A DNA stretch of 63,475 nt from Chloroflexia bacterium SDU3-3 (lineage in GTDB: Bacteria > Chloroflexota > Chloroflexia > Chloroflexales > Roseiflexaceae), in assembly GCA_009268125.1 (NCBI GenBank), contig WBOU01000024.1:1-63475 (forward strand), in the 5' to 3' direction. Positions 43,742 through 52,240 of this stretch are shown here, one piece after another (within the stretch, counting starts at the first letter, position 1; every line of letters begins with the position of its first letter). Under the pieces are notes generated by a model that did not search any database, had not been told where the DNA came from, and was given only the letters and a program-made list of their open reading frames with translations. Position numbers and translations under genes: made by a program.

Positions 43742-44830
43742 TTATTTTTCGACGCCGCTGGACACCACGCCCTGCATAAACTGCCGCTGGGCGAGGAAGA
43801 ACAGCACCGCAGGCAGCAGCACCGTCATCACCGCCGTGGCCATGGCCAGCGAGGGGTAGCGGCTGAAGCCGCCCACGAACTTGGCGATGCCCACCGAGAT
43901 CGGGTAGCGGTCCTCCTTGCCCACCAGGTAGACCAGGGGTAGGAAGTAGTCGTTCCACGTGTAGAAGAAGTGGAACAGCGTGACCGCCGTGATCGCGGGC
44001 CATGCCTGCGGGATGATCACCGACACCAGCGTGCGTAGCGGGTTCGCGCCGTCGATCGCGGCGGCCTCGTCCATCTCGCGCGGGATGCCCATGAAGTACT
44101 GCCGCAGCAGGAACACGTCGTAGGCATTCGCGAAGAACGCGGGCACCAGCAGCGGCAGCCATGTGCCGGTCCAGCCCAGCTTCGAGAACAGGATGAACAG
44201 CGGGATCACCGTCGCCTGCGGCGGCAGCACGATCGTGGAGACCAAGATCAGGAACAGGATGTTCTTGCCTGGGATCTTAAACCGCGCGAAGCCGTAGGCC
44301 ACCATGATACACGAGATCAGCGTGCCGATGGTGCTGATGATCGCCAGCGCCAGCGTGTTGCGAAACAGCATGGGGAAGTCGACCTGATCCCAGGCCTTGC
44401 TGAAGCCATCGAGGGCCAGCGTGGGCTGGTAGACCGGCGTGAGCGTGCGGTAGCGGCCCTTCCAGTTGAACACGCCCTTCTCGGGGCTAGCCGGGTCAAC
44501 AAAGTCGGCATCCTCGCGGAAGCCCTTCACCAAGGCCCACTGCTTGGTGCCCTGATCGGTGGGCACGTTGTAGAGCGGCAGCTCCTTGCCATCGTACACG
44601 AACGTCTGGGGCTTGCCAGGCCAGATCGGCGCGCCGATGGCCGAAAACTGGTCCTCGGGCTTGAAAGCGGTGGCGAACATGTAGCCCAGCGGCATCAGAA
44701 ACAGCGCCATCACCGCGAGGCCCAGCAGGGTGATCAGGGCGCTCTGGGTCGCACCGTGCTGCAGCAGGCGCTTGAGCGTCAGCGGGGCGCGAGCGGGGCG
44801 GGGCACGCCCGCGTGGTCGGCAATCGACAT
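43742..44830 (-). CDS. Carbohydrate ABC transporter permease (MalG type)
   Basis: A 362-residue inner-membrane permease with six predicted helices (first at about 36-58, LITLLGLAVMALFLMPLGYM). The cytoplasmic EAA loop that docks the ATPase reads EMDEAAAIDGANPLRTLVSV. A periplasmic insertion of about 110 residues lies between helices 1 and 2 (residues ~60-165), larger than usual for the family. It forms the channel with the permease of the next upstream gene and is fed by the binding protein at 45913. No ATPase gene is in the operon, so a shared MsmK-type ATPase elsewhere is needed. Confidence 0.93.
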   Translation of the reverse strand: MSIADHAGVPRPARAPLTLKRLLQHGATQSALITLLGLAVMALFLMPLGYMFATAFKPEDQFSAIGAPIWPGKPQTFVYDGKELPLYNVPTDQGTKQWALVKGFREDADFVDPASPEKGVFNWKGRYRTLTPVYQPTLALDGFSKAWDQVDFPMLFRNTLALAIISTIGTLISCIMVAYGFARFKIPGKNILFLILVSTIVLPPQATVIPLFILFSKLGWTGTWLPLLVPAFFANAYDVFLLRQYFMGIPREMDEAAAIDGANPLRTLVSVIIPQAWPAITAVTLFHFFYTWNDYFLPLVYLVGKEDRYPISVGIAKFVGGFSRYPSLAMATAVMTVLLPAVLFFLAQRQFMQGVVSSGVEK

Positions 44831-44854
44831 CGATATCTTCCTTTCGCGCCGCCG

Positions 44855-45823
44855 CTAGCTCTCGCCGCCGGCATAGTACACGCCGCGCTGGCCGAAGCCG
44901 AACAGCAGCGCGGTGCAGATCATCACCACCACAAACAGCACCAGCGCCAGCACCGAAGCGTAGCCCATATCGTTGAACACAAATGCCTGGCGGTAGAAGT
45001 GCAGGTTGTAGAACAGCGTCGAACCCTGCGGGTCGCCGTTGCGCCCGCCGATCAGCATGGCCGGGACAAAGTACTGGAAGGCGCTGATCACACCCAGCGT
45101 CAGGTTGTAGAAGATGATCGGCGAGATCATGGGCAGCGTCATCTGGAAGAAGCGCTGGGCGCTGTTCGCGCCGTCGATGGTGGCGGCCTCGTAGATCTCG
45201 GTGGGCACGCCCTGCAGCGCCCCAAGGTAGATCAGCATAGCGTTGCCCACGCCCCACAGGCTCAGCAGGCTGAGCGCGGGCACGGCCCAGGTGGGGTCGC
45301 TCAGCCAGCGCGGGCCGGAGATGCCCACCAGGCCCAGCAGCTGGTTGAGCCAGCCCGACTCGGCGTTCAGCACGCCCTGGAACACCATCGCGCCCGCCAC
45401 CACCGGGATGATCGTGGGCAGGAACAGCAGCGTGCGGAAGATGTTGGGGGCAATCAGGTGCTTCGAGTTCACGAGCACGGCGAACAGCAGGGGGACGATC
45501 AATGTCAGCGGCACCGAGATCAGGGCAAACCGGAGCGTCACGCCCATGGCCCGCGCCAGATCGGGGTCGCGAAAAAGGTGCGCGTAATTTGCAAAGCCCA
45601 CAAAGTGAAAGTTGCCGGGGGCAAACTCTTTTGTCGCGTTGTAGTCGGTAAACGAGAGGAAGATCGTCGATGCGATCGGCAGCAGCTGGAAGGCCAGAAA
45701 GCCGATAATCCAGGGCATAAGGAAAAAATAGCCCCAGCGAACCCGCTTCCGCGCCAGCGGGCCGATCTCATCGGCGGGGCGGGCGCGCACGGCGCGCGCT
45801 GCGGTGCGATCTGTGGCCGTCAT
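44855..45823 (-). CDS. Carbohydrate ABC transporter permease (MalF type)
   Basis: A 322-residue permease with six helices (RVRWGYFFLMPWIIGFLAFQ first). The EAA loop reads EIYEAATIDGANSAQRFFQM. FLSFTDYNATKEFAPGNFHF and FVGFANYAHLFRDPD are typical of sugar permeases of the MalF/UgpA type. The start at 45823 follows AGGAG by about 10 bases; an upstream ATG at 45871 falls in the hairpin region. It pairs with the permease at 43742-44830, 24 bases downstream. Confidence 0.93.
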   Translation of the reverse strand: MTATDRTAARAVRARPADEIGPLARKRVRWGYFFLMPWIIGFLAFQLLPIASTIFLSFTDYNATKEFAPGNFHFVGFANYAHLFRDPDLARAMGVTLRFALISVPLTLIVPLLFAVLVNSKHLIAPNIFRTLLFLPTIIPVVAGAMVFQGVLNAESGWLNQLLGLVGISGPRWLSDPTWAVPALSLLSLWGVGNAMLIYLGALQGVPTEIYEAATIDGANSAQRFFQMTLPMISPIIFYNLTLGVISAFQYFVPAMLIGGRNGDPQGSTLFYNLHFYRQAFVFNDMGYASVLALVLFVVVMICTALLFGFGQRGVYYAGGES

Positions 45824-45847
45824 GGCAGCATTCTCCTGGTCTGTAGA

Positions 45848-45885
45848 CCGCGCGCGCCAGAGGTGGGGCATTCCAGCGCGCGCGG
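45848..45885 (-). terminator. Intercistronic hairpin between binding protein and permease genes
   Basis: CCGCGCGCGC (45848-45857) pairs perfectly with GCGCGCGCGG (45876-45885). It sits between the binding-protein stop and the first permease start, a place where such hairpins often protect or partly terminate the message and so raise binding-protein levels. No T tract. Confidence 0.6.
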
Positions 45886-45912
45886 GGAACCGTTGGGCAG
45901 CGCGAACAGAGC

Positions 45913-47466
45913 CTACTTGGTAGCTGGGATAGCGCCCGGCTCCTTGAACAGGGTGTCAAGCTCGGCCTGCAGCTTGTCGATCTCGGCGTTGATGTCGAGG
46001 TCGGGGGTCTGGTCCATCAGGGCGCGGAAGCGGCTGAACGCATCGTTGGCCTTCAGCACGTTGGGCATCCAGGCCTCGTGGTTCGGCACATCGGCGTACT
46101 TGGCCATCTCCTCGGCCACGCTCCAGTCCACCTTGTTGGGGGCCACGCGCTTGTCCATATCCGCGAAGAAGCTGGCGCGGTCCTCGACCTTGGCAGGCAG
46201 CACGTTGTAGATCTTGTAGACCTCGGGGTCGACCACCATCTTGGAGATGACCTTGAACGCGGCGTCCTTGTTCTTGCTCTGCTCCATGATCGCGAAGGTG
46301 TCGCCGTGCATGTTCGAGGTGATCTTGCCATCGACCGAGGGCAGCACCGCGATGTCCCAGTTCAGCTTCGAGACCTCGAAGCAGCAGGTGTACCACAGGT
46401 GGGTCTGTGCCATGGCGATGTGATCGGATGCGAAGCCGTTGCCGCTGCCCAGCACCTCGCTGTTCTGAGCGTCGGTGGTGGGCATGAAGTGGTCCTTCCA
46501 AATGCCGTTGTAGTACCATGTCCATGCTTTGCGCCACGAGTCGGGGATCTTGGCCGTGGTCGGGCTGGCCGGGTCGTAGGCCAGGCCCGCACCAAAGCGG
46601 TTGCCGATGCCCTGCGCGCTGGTGAACTGCTGGAAGAATCCGTACTGGGTGATGTTCTGCGCGTCGAAATCGGCGCTGGTCGCGTCGTTGCCGTTCTTAT
46701 CGACCGTCAGCTTCTTGGCCAGCTCGGTGAAGGTGTCGTTGTTCCACTCTTTGCCGTCGTACTGCTCGCCGACCTTGTGCGGCGGGTAGGGCAGGCGGGC
46801 CTCGTCGAACAGATCCTTGTTGTAGTAGAGGAACGAGGGGTACACGCCGAAGGGGATGCCGACCAGCATGTTGTCATCTTTGAGGAAGTCGACCAGCGCC
46901 TTGTCGTAGGTGCTCAGATCGAACCCGGCCTTCTCGGCCAGCGGCGTGAGGTCGGCCCACGCGCCCTTGAACTGGGCGCGGCCCACTGTGCCCACCGGCC
47001 CCACGATGTCAGGCACGGTGCCTGCGGCGATCTGGGCGCGCAGCACGTCGGCAGCGCCGGTGGTCTGGACAATCTGGATGGTCAGGCAGACATCGGTCTG
47101 CGTCTTGTTGAACTTCTCGACCCAGGCCTCCTCCAGGGGGATGACCGGGGCATCCGCGCCGCTGCCCAGGCCGATGAACCAGTTGACCGGCGTGGCGCTG
47201 GGGGCGCAGCCCTCGCCGCCGGAGACGACCGGCGCGGGGGTGGGGGTGGGGGCCGATGCGTCGGCGGTGGCGGCGGCCTCGCCAGCCGGGGCCTCGGCGG
47301 CGGTGGCGGCGGTAGGCTCGGCGGCGGCGGGGGTCTCGGCGGCGGGAGCCGTGGGCGCGGCGGCGGGAGTAGTGCCGCATGCGCTGATGGCGGCCACGCT
47401 CAGCGAGAGGAACAGAGTGGGGAACAACGAGCGACGGCGCTTGAGCGCTAACGGGCGCGTTAGCAT
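45913..47466 (-). CDS. Extracellular sugar-binding lipoprotein of ABC transporter
   Basis: A 517-residue lipoprotein. The signal peptide ends in the lipobox ISAC with Cys30. A Thr/Ala/Pro-rich linker follows to about residue 80, then a family 1 solute-binding fold: FNKTQTDVCLTIQIVQTTGA, GTVPDIVGPVG, LVGIPFGVYPSFLYYNKDLF and AFKVISKMVVDPEV. It should capture a beta-linked sugar outside the membrane and hand it to the permeases downstream; the GH1 gene points to a beta-glucoside. AAGGAG lies 8 bases before the ATG. First gene of the operon and preceded by two LacI-type operators. Confidence 0.93.
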   Translation of the reverse strand: MLTRPLALKRRRSLFPTLFLSLSVAAISACGTTPAAAPTAPAAETPAAAEPTAATAAEAPAGEAAATADASAPTPTPAPVVSGGEGCAPSATPVNWFIGLGSGADAPVIPLEEAWVEKFNKTQTDVCLTIQIVQTTGAADVLRAQIAAGTVPDIVGPVGTVGRAQFKGAWADLTPLAEKAGFDLSTYDKALVDFLKDDNMLVGIPFGVYPSFLYYNKDLFDEARLPYPPHKVGEQYDGKEWNNDTFTELAKKLTVDKNGNDATSADFDAQNITQYGFFQQFTSAQGIGNRFGAGLAYDPASPTTAKIPDSWRKAWTWYYNGIWKDHFMPTTDAQNSEVLGSGNGFASDHIAMAQTHLWYTCCFEVSKLNWDIAVLPSVDGKITSNMHGDTFAIMEQSKNKDAAFKVISKMVVDPEVYKIYNVLPAKVEDRASFFADMDKRVAPNKVDWSVAEEMAKYADVPNHEAWMPNVLKANDAFSRFRALMDQTPDLDINAEIDKLQAELDTLFKEPGAIPATK

Positions 47467-47593
47467 AGGAAACTCCTTTGTTCGCTATCAGGTCTACAGC
47501 TCAGGCTCGGGCAACCGACGGGCACGGCCATGCCGGATGGACGGCGGCGCGGGGAGCGCTCCCACACGCGGAGTGAGGCTATCACCTCATCTC

Positions 47594-47617
47594 GGTATCA
47601 TTACCGGAACCGATACC
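47594..47617. promoter_or_regulatory. LacI-type composite operator 1
   Basis: Two 12-base pseudo-palindromes abut: GGTATCATTACC and GGAACCGATACC. The outer ends GGTATC..GATACC form a perfect dyad, and the centre is TACCGGAA. It stands about 130 bases upstream of the binding-protein start. Confidence 0.7.
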
Positions 47618-47659
47618 GAAACACGCTAAAAAAAAGCAGCCTAGACTATCTTTATTCTC

Positions 47660-47683
47660 GGAACCGATACCGGCAACGGTTCC
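47660..47683. promoter_or_regulatory. LacI-type composite operator 2
   Basis: GGAACCGATACC directly followed by GGCAACGGTTCC: GGAACCG..CGGTTCC dyad, centre TACCGGCA. It begins 66 bases after the start of operator 1, about six helical turns, so looping or cooperative binding is possible. Confidence 0.7.
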
Positions 47684-47740
47684 ATTCTAGCACGCACCCC
47701 CCATTTGTCAAGCGGGCAAACCGCGCATTCTTCGCGTCGC

Positions 47741-48763
47741 TTAGGAATCGCGCGGCGGCTGGCACGAGTCGCGCCGGATCAGCTGCGTCGGCACCAGCAC
47801 GCGGCTCTCGGCCAGATCCTCGCCCTTCAGCAGGCTGAACAGCAGCTGGATGGCCAGCGTGCCCATCTCCTGAATCGCCTGATCGACCGTGGTGAGCTTG
47901 GGGGCAACCTGCGCGGCCTCGGGGATGTTGTCGAAACCCAGGATGGAAAGGTCGCGCGGCACCACCAGCCCCAGGTCGCGGGCCGCATCCAGCGCGCCAA
48001 TGGCCGACTTGTCGTTGGCCGCGAAGATCGCGGTGGGCGGCTCGGGCAGGCGCAGCAGCTCCAGCGCCGCCGCGTAGCCGCGCTCGCGCGTGAAGTCGCC
48101 GCTGCGCACTAGGTCGGGCAGGTAGGGCAGGCCCGCCTCGGCCAGGGCATCGCGGTAGGCCTCGGAGCGGCGCACCGAGCTGAGCGCGGCGTAGTGCCCC
48201 GAGATAAAGCCCACCCGGCGGTGGCCCAGGGCGATCAGGTAGCGCATGCCCTCCAGCGCGCCCTCGCGATTGGGCGTGACGATCGAGGGCACGTTCGCCC
48301 CATCGCCCTGCGGGTCTACCACCACCACCCGCGAGCCGTCGGGGAAGGTCGGGGCCATGGGCGTGACCACAATGCAGCCGTCGGTCAGCCCATTGCTCAG
48401 CAGCGCCACGTGCTCCTGCTCCCACGACTCGCTCTTGCTCAGGCCAGGGCGCTCGGCGGTGTAGATCATCAGATCGTAGCCCGAGTCGCGGATGCCCAGC
48501 CCCACGCCGTGGATGATCTGCTGGTAGAAGATATCGGTCACCTGCGGCACCAGCAGGCCGATCACATTGGTGGCGCGGCTGCGCATGCTCTTGGCCGCGA
48601 GGCTGGCCACATAGTTCATCTCCTGCATCACCCGCCGCACCTTCTCGAAGGTCTCGGGAGAGACGTCGTCTTTGTTATTCAGCACCCGCGAGGCGGTCGA
48701 GACCGAGACGCCCGCCGCGCGCGCAACGTCTTGGATAGTCACCGCCGATTGCTTTAAGCCCAT
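47741..48763 (-). CDS. LacI-family transcriptional regulator of the glucoside operon
   Basis: A 340-residue repressor. Residues ~8-55 are the LacI HTH and hinge ([44 protein letters not shown]). The periplasmic-binding-type sensor domain follows: [76 protein letters not shown]. It lies upstream of the sugar operon on the same strand, and matching operators sit before both, so it probably represses the operon and itself until a sugar binds. The ATG at 48763 follows GAGGAA by 5 bases; a longer frame includes the operator and was rejected. Confidence 0.93.
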   Translation of the reverse strand: MGLKQSAVTIQDVARAAGVSVSTASRVLNNKDDVSPETFEKVRRVMQEMNYVASLAAKSMRSRATNVIGLLVPQVTDIFYQQIIHGVGLGIRDSGYDLMIYTAERPGLSKSESWEQEHVALLSNGLTDGCIVVTPMAPTFPDGSRVVVVDPQGDGANVPSIVTPNREGALEGMRYLIALGHRRVGFISGHYAALSSVRRSEAYRDALAEAGLPYLPDLVRSGDFTRERGYAAALELLRLPEPPTAIFAANDKSAIGALDAARDLGLVVPRDLSILGFDNIPEAAQVAPKLTTVDQAIQEMGTLAIQLLFSLLKGEDLAESRVLVPTQLIRRDSCQPPRDS

Positions 48764-48790
48764 AGCATTCCTCACAGCTGGTGTCAGCAT

Positions 48791-48814
48791 GGAAACAGTA
48801 CCGGAAACGATACC
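48791..48814. promoter_or_regulatory. LacI-type composite operator 3 (autoregulatory)
   Basis: GGAAACAGTACC directly followed by GGAAACGATACC, centre TACCGGAA, 28 bases upstream of the repressor start. Same 12+12 arrangement as the two sites before the operon, which implies autoregulation. Confidence 0.65.
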
Positions 48815-48904
48815 AAAGCCAATATACCACAGACCACTATGTGGCGCTAGAAAGAAACGCAAAGAAGGAGTTTATGTCATGCAACAAAAGCGCCACATGC
48901 AAAC

Positions 48905-48929
48905 AAAAAAGACGAGGCTTAGCCTCGTC
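48905..48929 (-). terminator. Intrinsic terminator of the nucleotidyltransferase gene
   Basis: GACGAGGC (48911-48918) pairs with GCCTCGTC (48922-48929), with a T6 run on the minus strand directly after. A second stem (AGAGCGC/GCGCTCT, 48937-48957) stands before it. Confidence 0.85.
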
Positions 48930-48959
48930 CAGCGTCAGAGCGCAGCGACCGCGCTCTGC

Positions 48960-49643
48960 TCACACGCCTGCGGCAGCTCGGTGCGCCTCCAGCTTCGCCA
49001 CGCGGTCTATGCGCCCGCGCCTGCGGTTGACGCCGATCTGCAGTTCGAGCGGCGGCACGCGGATGGCGTAGCCCCGCCATGCGACCGTCTCAAGATGGGC
49101 TTTGGCATACGGCCCGCAGTCGGCAGGCTCGGGCATGTCCAGCAGCGCGCTGGGGTCCGACGCAATGTCGATCCGGCAGTGGTTGAAGATCACACCAAAA
49201 TCCTTCGTCACCCAGCCCTGGGTGTCAAGAATCGGCTCGATCAGCCAGTCCTGGAACAGCTCGGTGAGCCGTGGCACATCCGCCGAGTCGACCATGATGT
49301 CGATATCGTGCGGGTCGAGCGCAACCCCTCGGATGCAGGCCGCGCAGCTGCCAGTCAGCCACCATTGCATATCGGTCGGCCCGATCTTGGCGCAGAAGGC
49401 CGCAAGGCCATCCTGCCATGGAATCTCGGCAAAGTAGCCCAGCTGGTCAAACATCGCCTTCGCGTATGTCTGATAGCGGATCATCATCTTATCGAGATAT
49501 TTGGCCGATCGTGGGTAGATCTTTGCATATCCATCATCAATGGGCTGATAGAAGCACATTTTTAAGACATCTTCATACTTTGGATCGAAGCTATGTACTC
49601 GATAGCGAATATCTTCGCCGATCTGATCACATGCAATCTGCAT
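48960..49643 (-). CDS. Nucleotidyltransferase-fold protein
   Basis: A 227-residue protein. The core WWLTGSCAACIRGVALDPHDIDIMVD matches the nucleotidyltransferase motif G-[GS]..D-x-D, with the two Asp that bind metal in HDIDIMVD. Later HCRIDIASDP offers the third acidic residue. An N-terminal ~80-residue helical region (DIRYRVHSFDPKYEDVLKMC) precedes it. The fold is shared by antibiotic nucleotidyltransferases and MNT-type antitoxins; no HEPN partner lies beside it, so the role is open. AAAGGAGG lies 8 bases before the ATG. Single-gene unit with its own terminator. Confidence 0.75.
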   Translation of the reverse strand: MQIACDQIGEDIRYRVHSFDPKYEDVLKMCFYQPIDDGYAKIYPRSAKYLDKMMIRYQTYAKAMFDQLGYFAEIPWQDGLAAFCAKIGPTDMQWWLTGSCAACIRGVALDPHDIDIMVDSADVPRLTELFQDWLIEPILDTQGWVTKDFGVIFNHCRIDIASDPSALLDMPEPADCGPYAKAHLETVAWRGYAIRVPPLELQIGVNRRRGRIDRVAKLEAHRAAAGV

Positions 49644-49743
49644 AGCGCAAGCCTCCTTTCAGCAAAAAGCCAGAAGGTACCGACAGCTAGCGTGCCCATC
49701 TTCCACCCATGCCGCGCAGAAAACAAGCACGCTAGCTAGCGAG

Positions 49744-50700
49744 CTAGCGCGGCAGCGCCTTCTGCCACACCGACCAGCGGTTCTGCACTGCAAAGCCCAC
49801 CGCCAGGTAGAAGGGCTGATCGCTGCCCACCCACATGCCATCTAGGCGCTCGCCGCGCGCCCCGGCCAGCTGCACCATGCGGCGCATGCCCTCGCCGATC
49901 AGCGAGCGGGCCAAGCCCAGGCGGCGGTGCTGCGGGTCGGTGCCTAGCGGCTCCAGCGCGCCCCAGCGGTTCGCCGCGTCGTACCAGAACCCGGCCATGG
50001 CCACTGGAGTGCCTGCGGCATCCAGCACCAGCAGATCCAGATCCCCGCGGTAGTCCGGCGTGAGCGGCAGGCGCGCGAAGGCCAGAGCAGCGCTCTGCAC
50101 AAACTCGGGCTGGTCGGTGTAGCCAAACGCCCGCGCGTGCAGGGCGGCCTTCTCGCGCACATCCACCATATGCGCCTCCACCAGGCGGTAGCCGGGCGGC
50201 AGCGCCAGCGCGGGCGCGGCATCCACGCCCAGCCACGACAGCGGCTCCTGCCAGTCGGTGCGGGCAAAGCCGCGCCGCTCGGCGATGGCCATGCGCTGCG
50301 GGAAGCGCGGGTCGAGCCGCAGCGTGACCCCGCCGCTTGTGTCGGTGTGGGCCTCGATGAAGTCGAACATCTCCTCCAGCACGGGCGCGGGCAGCTCGGC
50401 GCAGCCGCTCTGGATGAAGGCCTCGCCACGGCGCTCGCCCTCGTTCAGCACCAGACCCAGAAGCTGCCATGTGCGCGTGGGCGCATCCCACTGCTCCCAC
50501 AAGCCCAGGCGCTCGGCCCACTCCTCGTGGGTGGTGCGATGCATGGCGCAGCTCACCGTGGCGGTAAAGCTCCAGCGGTCGATCCACCAGTTCCACGGCT
50601 GGCGGGTCGGGCTGCCATCGGCCTCGCGCGCGCTCTGCGAGAGGAAGTCGCGGATGCGGAGGAAATCGCTGTCGAAGTAGGGCCGGAAACGGATCGTCAT
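49744..50700 (-). CDS. Tandem GNAT N-acetyltransferase
   Basis: A 318-residue protein with two GNAT folds. The N-terminal one (residues ~3-150, IRFRPYFDSDFLRIRDFLSQ, GVTLRLDPRFPQRMAIAERRGF) lacks a clear acetyl-CoA loop. The C-terminal one (from ~155, YRLVEAHMVDVREKAALHAR) has WGALEPLGTDPQHRRLGLARSLIGEGMRRM, where the R/Q-x-x-G-x-G/A loop binds acetyl-CoA, and SDQPFYLAVGFAVQNRW as the last block. It probably acetylates a small molecule or an N-terminus; the substrate is unknown. The ATG at 50700 (MTIRF) follows GGGAGG by 7 bases. Confidence 0.85.
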   Translation of the reverse strand: MTIRFRPYFDSDFLRIRDFLSQSAREADGSPTRQPWNWWIDRWSFTATVSCAMHRTTHEEWAERLGLWEQWDAPTRTWQLLGLVLNEGERRGEAFIQSGCAELPAPVLEEMFDFIEAHTDTSGGVTLRLDPRFPQRMAIAERRGFARTDWQEPLSWLGVDAAPALALPPGYRLVEAHMVDVREKAALHARAFGYTDQPEFVQSAALAFARLPLTPDYRGDLDLLVLDAAGTPVAMAGFWYDAANRWGALEPLGTDPQHRRLGLARSLIGEGMRRMVQLAGARGERLDGMWVGSDQPFYLAVGFAVQNRWSVWQKALPR

Positions 50701-50899
50701 AGGAGCGCCTCCCATAGGGCAATTCGATAGCGCGGACGCATACCACGGCCAAGACAGCTCTTCTCCCAGCGATCTCCACCCGCCCGGGCGACGATGGCGC
50801 AGATACTATCGATGCCGCTATCATGGCACAGCGAGCGCCATTCTCCAACGGCCCAACGCCGCATCGCATATGCTGCCTTGGGTGGATGCGGCACACAAA

Positions 50900-50928
50900 G
50901 GCGGGCGGGCGCTGTGCGCCCGCCCGCC
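50900..50928 (-). terminator. All-GC hairpin terminator
   Basis: GGCGGGCGGGCGC (50900-50912) pairs perfectly with its complement at 50916-50928 over a 3-base loop. It lies 22 bases past the stop of the lipoprotein gene; only a short T run follows on the minus strand. Confidence 0.65.
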
Positions 50929-50950
50929 CTCGGCACCCCTTGCGCAAGCG

Positions 50951-51670
50951 CTACTTGCCAGGGAACGAGTTGAGGTACCAGACCCCGTCGATCTTCTGCA
51001 GGCTGACGATATTCTTCTCGGTGTCGGAGCTGAGGATCGACTGCTCCTGCGAGAGCGCCTTGGCCGTCTCGCCCAGCTTGTCGACATCCTTGCCGGTCAG
51101 CTCCATCTTCATGTTGGCCTCAAGCATCTCGACCTTGGCGGTGTCGGCGGTCTCCTCCACCAGCTTGGTCTTGGTGACGCCAAAGACAAAGTGCAGCTTC
51201 ACATCCAGGTTCTGGCCGCCCAGCAGCTCGCTGATATCGCGCGAGCCGATCTGCTCAAGCATATCGGTGATGGTGGACTCATTGGCGGCGCGCTCGTCGG
51301 GGGCCATGTACGAGAGAATGTTCTCGGCCATCTCCTTGCGTTTGGCCTCATCCTTGATGTCGGGGCTGTTGACGGCGTCGGTGATGGCGGCGAAGAAGCC
51401 CTTCACCCGCGACTCGGGGTCATCGCCCAGGGCGGCGGTATCCGCCTCGGCGGCCTCGGTAGGTGCGGTCTCGGCGGCCTCGGTGGGCGCGGCGGCCACA
51501 GCGGTGGATTCGGCCTGCTCCGCAGCGGCGGTGGCGGCGACAGTGGCGGCGGCAGCCGTGGTGGCGGCGGGGGTCGCCGGGGCGGCGCTCTGCCCGCCGC
51601 ACGCGGTCATGGCCAGCGCGGCCAGCGCGGCAACGGACAGCGAGCGGAGCCAGGTGGAATCTTTCGCCAT
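50951..51670 (-). CDS. Lipoprotein of unknown function
   Basis: A 239-residue lipoprotein. The signal peptide LSVAALAALAMTAC ends in a lipobox with Cys at about 24. Then come a low-complexity Ala/Thr/Glu linker (to ~80) and a ~160-residue domain: VKGFFAAITDAVNSPD, MLEQIGSRDISELLGGQNLDVKLHF, MKMELTGKDVDKLGETA, SLQKIDGVWYLNSFP. The last block, a strand ending D-G-x-W-Y, is typical of NTF2/DUF4878-like lipoproteins, an assignment from pattern only. The ATG at 51670 follows AAGGAGAG; an upstream ATG adds an unlikely leader. Confidence 0.8.
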   Translation of the reverse strand: MAKDSTWLRSLSVAALAALAMTACGGQSAAPATPAATTAAAATVAATAAAEQAESTAVAAAPTEAAETAPTEAAEADTAALGDDPESRVKGFFAAITDAVNSPDIKDEAKRKEMAENILSYMAPDERAANESTITDMLEQIGSRDISELLGGQNLDVKLHFVFGVTKTKLVEETADTAKVEMLEANMKMELTGKDVDKLGETAKALSQEQSILSSDTEKNIVSLQKIDGVWYLNSFPGK

Positions 51671-52128
51671 AGTGTGCTCTCCTTGTGTAGGGTAGTACGG
51701 TTTCTGCCACAGGCACAGCGCCTGTGCCCATACCTTAGTCATTTGCGATCACTTGCTGATTGTAGCAGCAGGTTGTGTCAACAAATGTCACAAAAGATAT
51801 AGTAGTGTTGGATTTGTCGGCCTTATCACGTTAGGTCAAAAATGCCGTAGGATTTTCAACCTTTTGTTCTATCTCTTAAGAAAACAGAGATGGCCTGTAG
51901 ATACAAGAACATATTTTCTATACCGCAAGAACACTCTTCCTACTCATAATAAACCCATGTATGAGCAATATCAACACTTTATGAATAGTATATTTCTCAA
52001 CACAAACAATATATGAATCTCAATAATGTCATCAGCTTTTATGGAGATACACTACAGACCCAACAAGGAGGTCTATTAACACAACAGAACAGAATCGGCG
52101 CAGCGACGGATGTGATCTGCGCGGGCAG
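51671..52128. other. Intergenic region, AT-rich
   Basis: Between the lipoprotein and MFS genes. About 51780-52020 is AT-rich with no credible gene. The short frames here have no Shine-Dalgarno and atypical codon use. Confidence 0.5.
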
Positions 52129-52131
52129 CTA

Positions 52132-52140
52132 TGGTATGAT
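52132..52140 (+). promoter_or_regulatory. Extended -10 promoter element before the MFS gene
   Basis: TGGTATGAT is an extended -10 box; transcription would begin near 52147, giving a leader of about 94 bases that contains a terminator. No good -35. Confidence 0.4.
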
Positions 52141-52182
52141 TCAAAACGACCTTGAGCTTGCGTATTTGGGGATACCACAGAC

Positions 52183-52218
52183 GACGGCGAGCCAGATCAT
52201 GTGGCTGCCGTCTTTTTT
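52183..52218 (+). terminator. Terminator inside the MFS gene leader (attenuator candidate)
   Basis: GACGGC-G-AGCCA (52183-52194) pairs with TGGCT-GCCGTC (52202-52212), one bulged G, 7-base loop, then T7. It ends 22 bases before the ATG at 52241 with no gene upstream on this strand, so it can only act on the MFS message itself or on a short leader RNA. Confidence 0.75.
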
Positions 52219-52240
52219 ATGGAAAGCTATTAGGACAACC

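Noticed and set aside
42588-43859. 423-codon plus-strand frame opposite the GH1 gene
   Set aside because: Antisense shadow of a textbook beta-glucosidase.
46078-47451. 457-codon plus-strand frame opposite the binding-protein gene
   Set aside because: Antisense shadow; ends in Gly/Gln runs mirroring the lipoprotein linker.
52013-52240. 76-codon extension of the MFS protein
   Set aside because: It would read through an intrinsic terminator and AT-rich leader; MFS homology begins at 52241.
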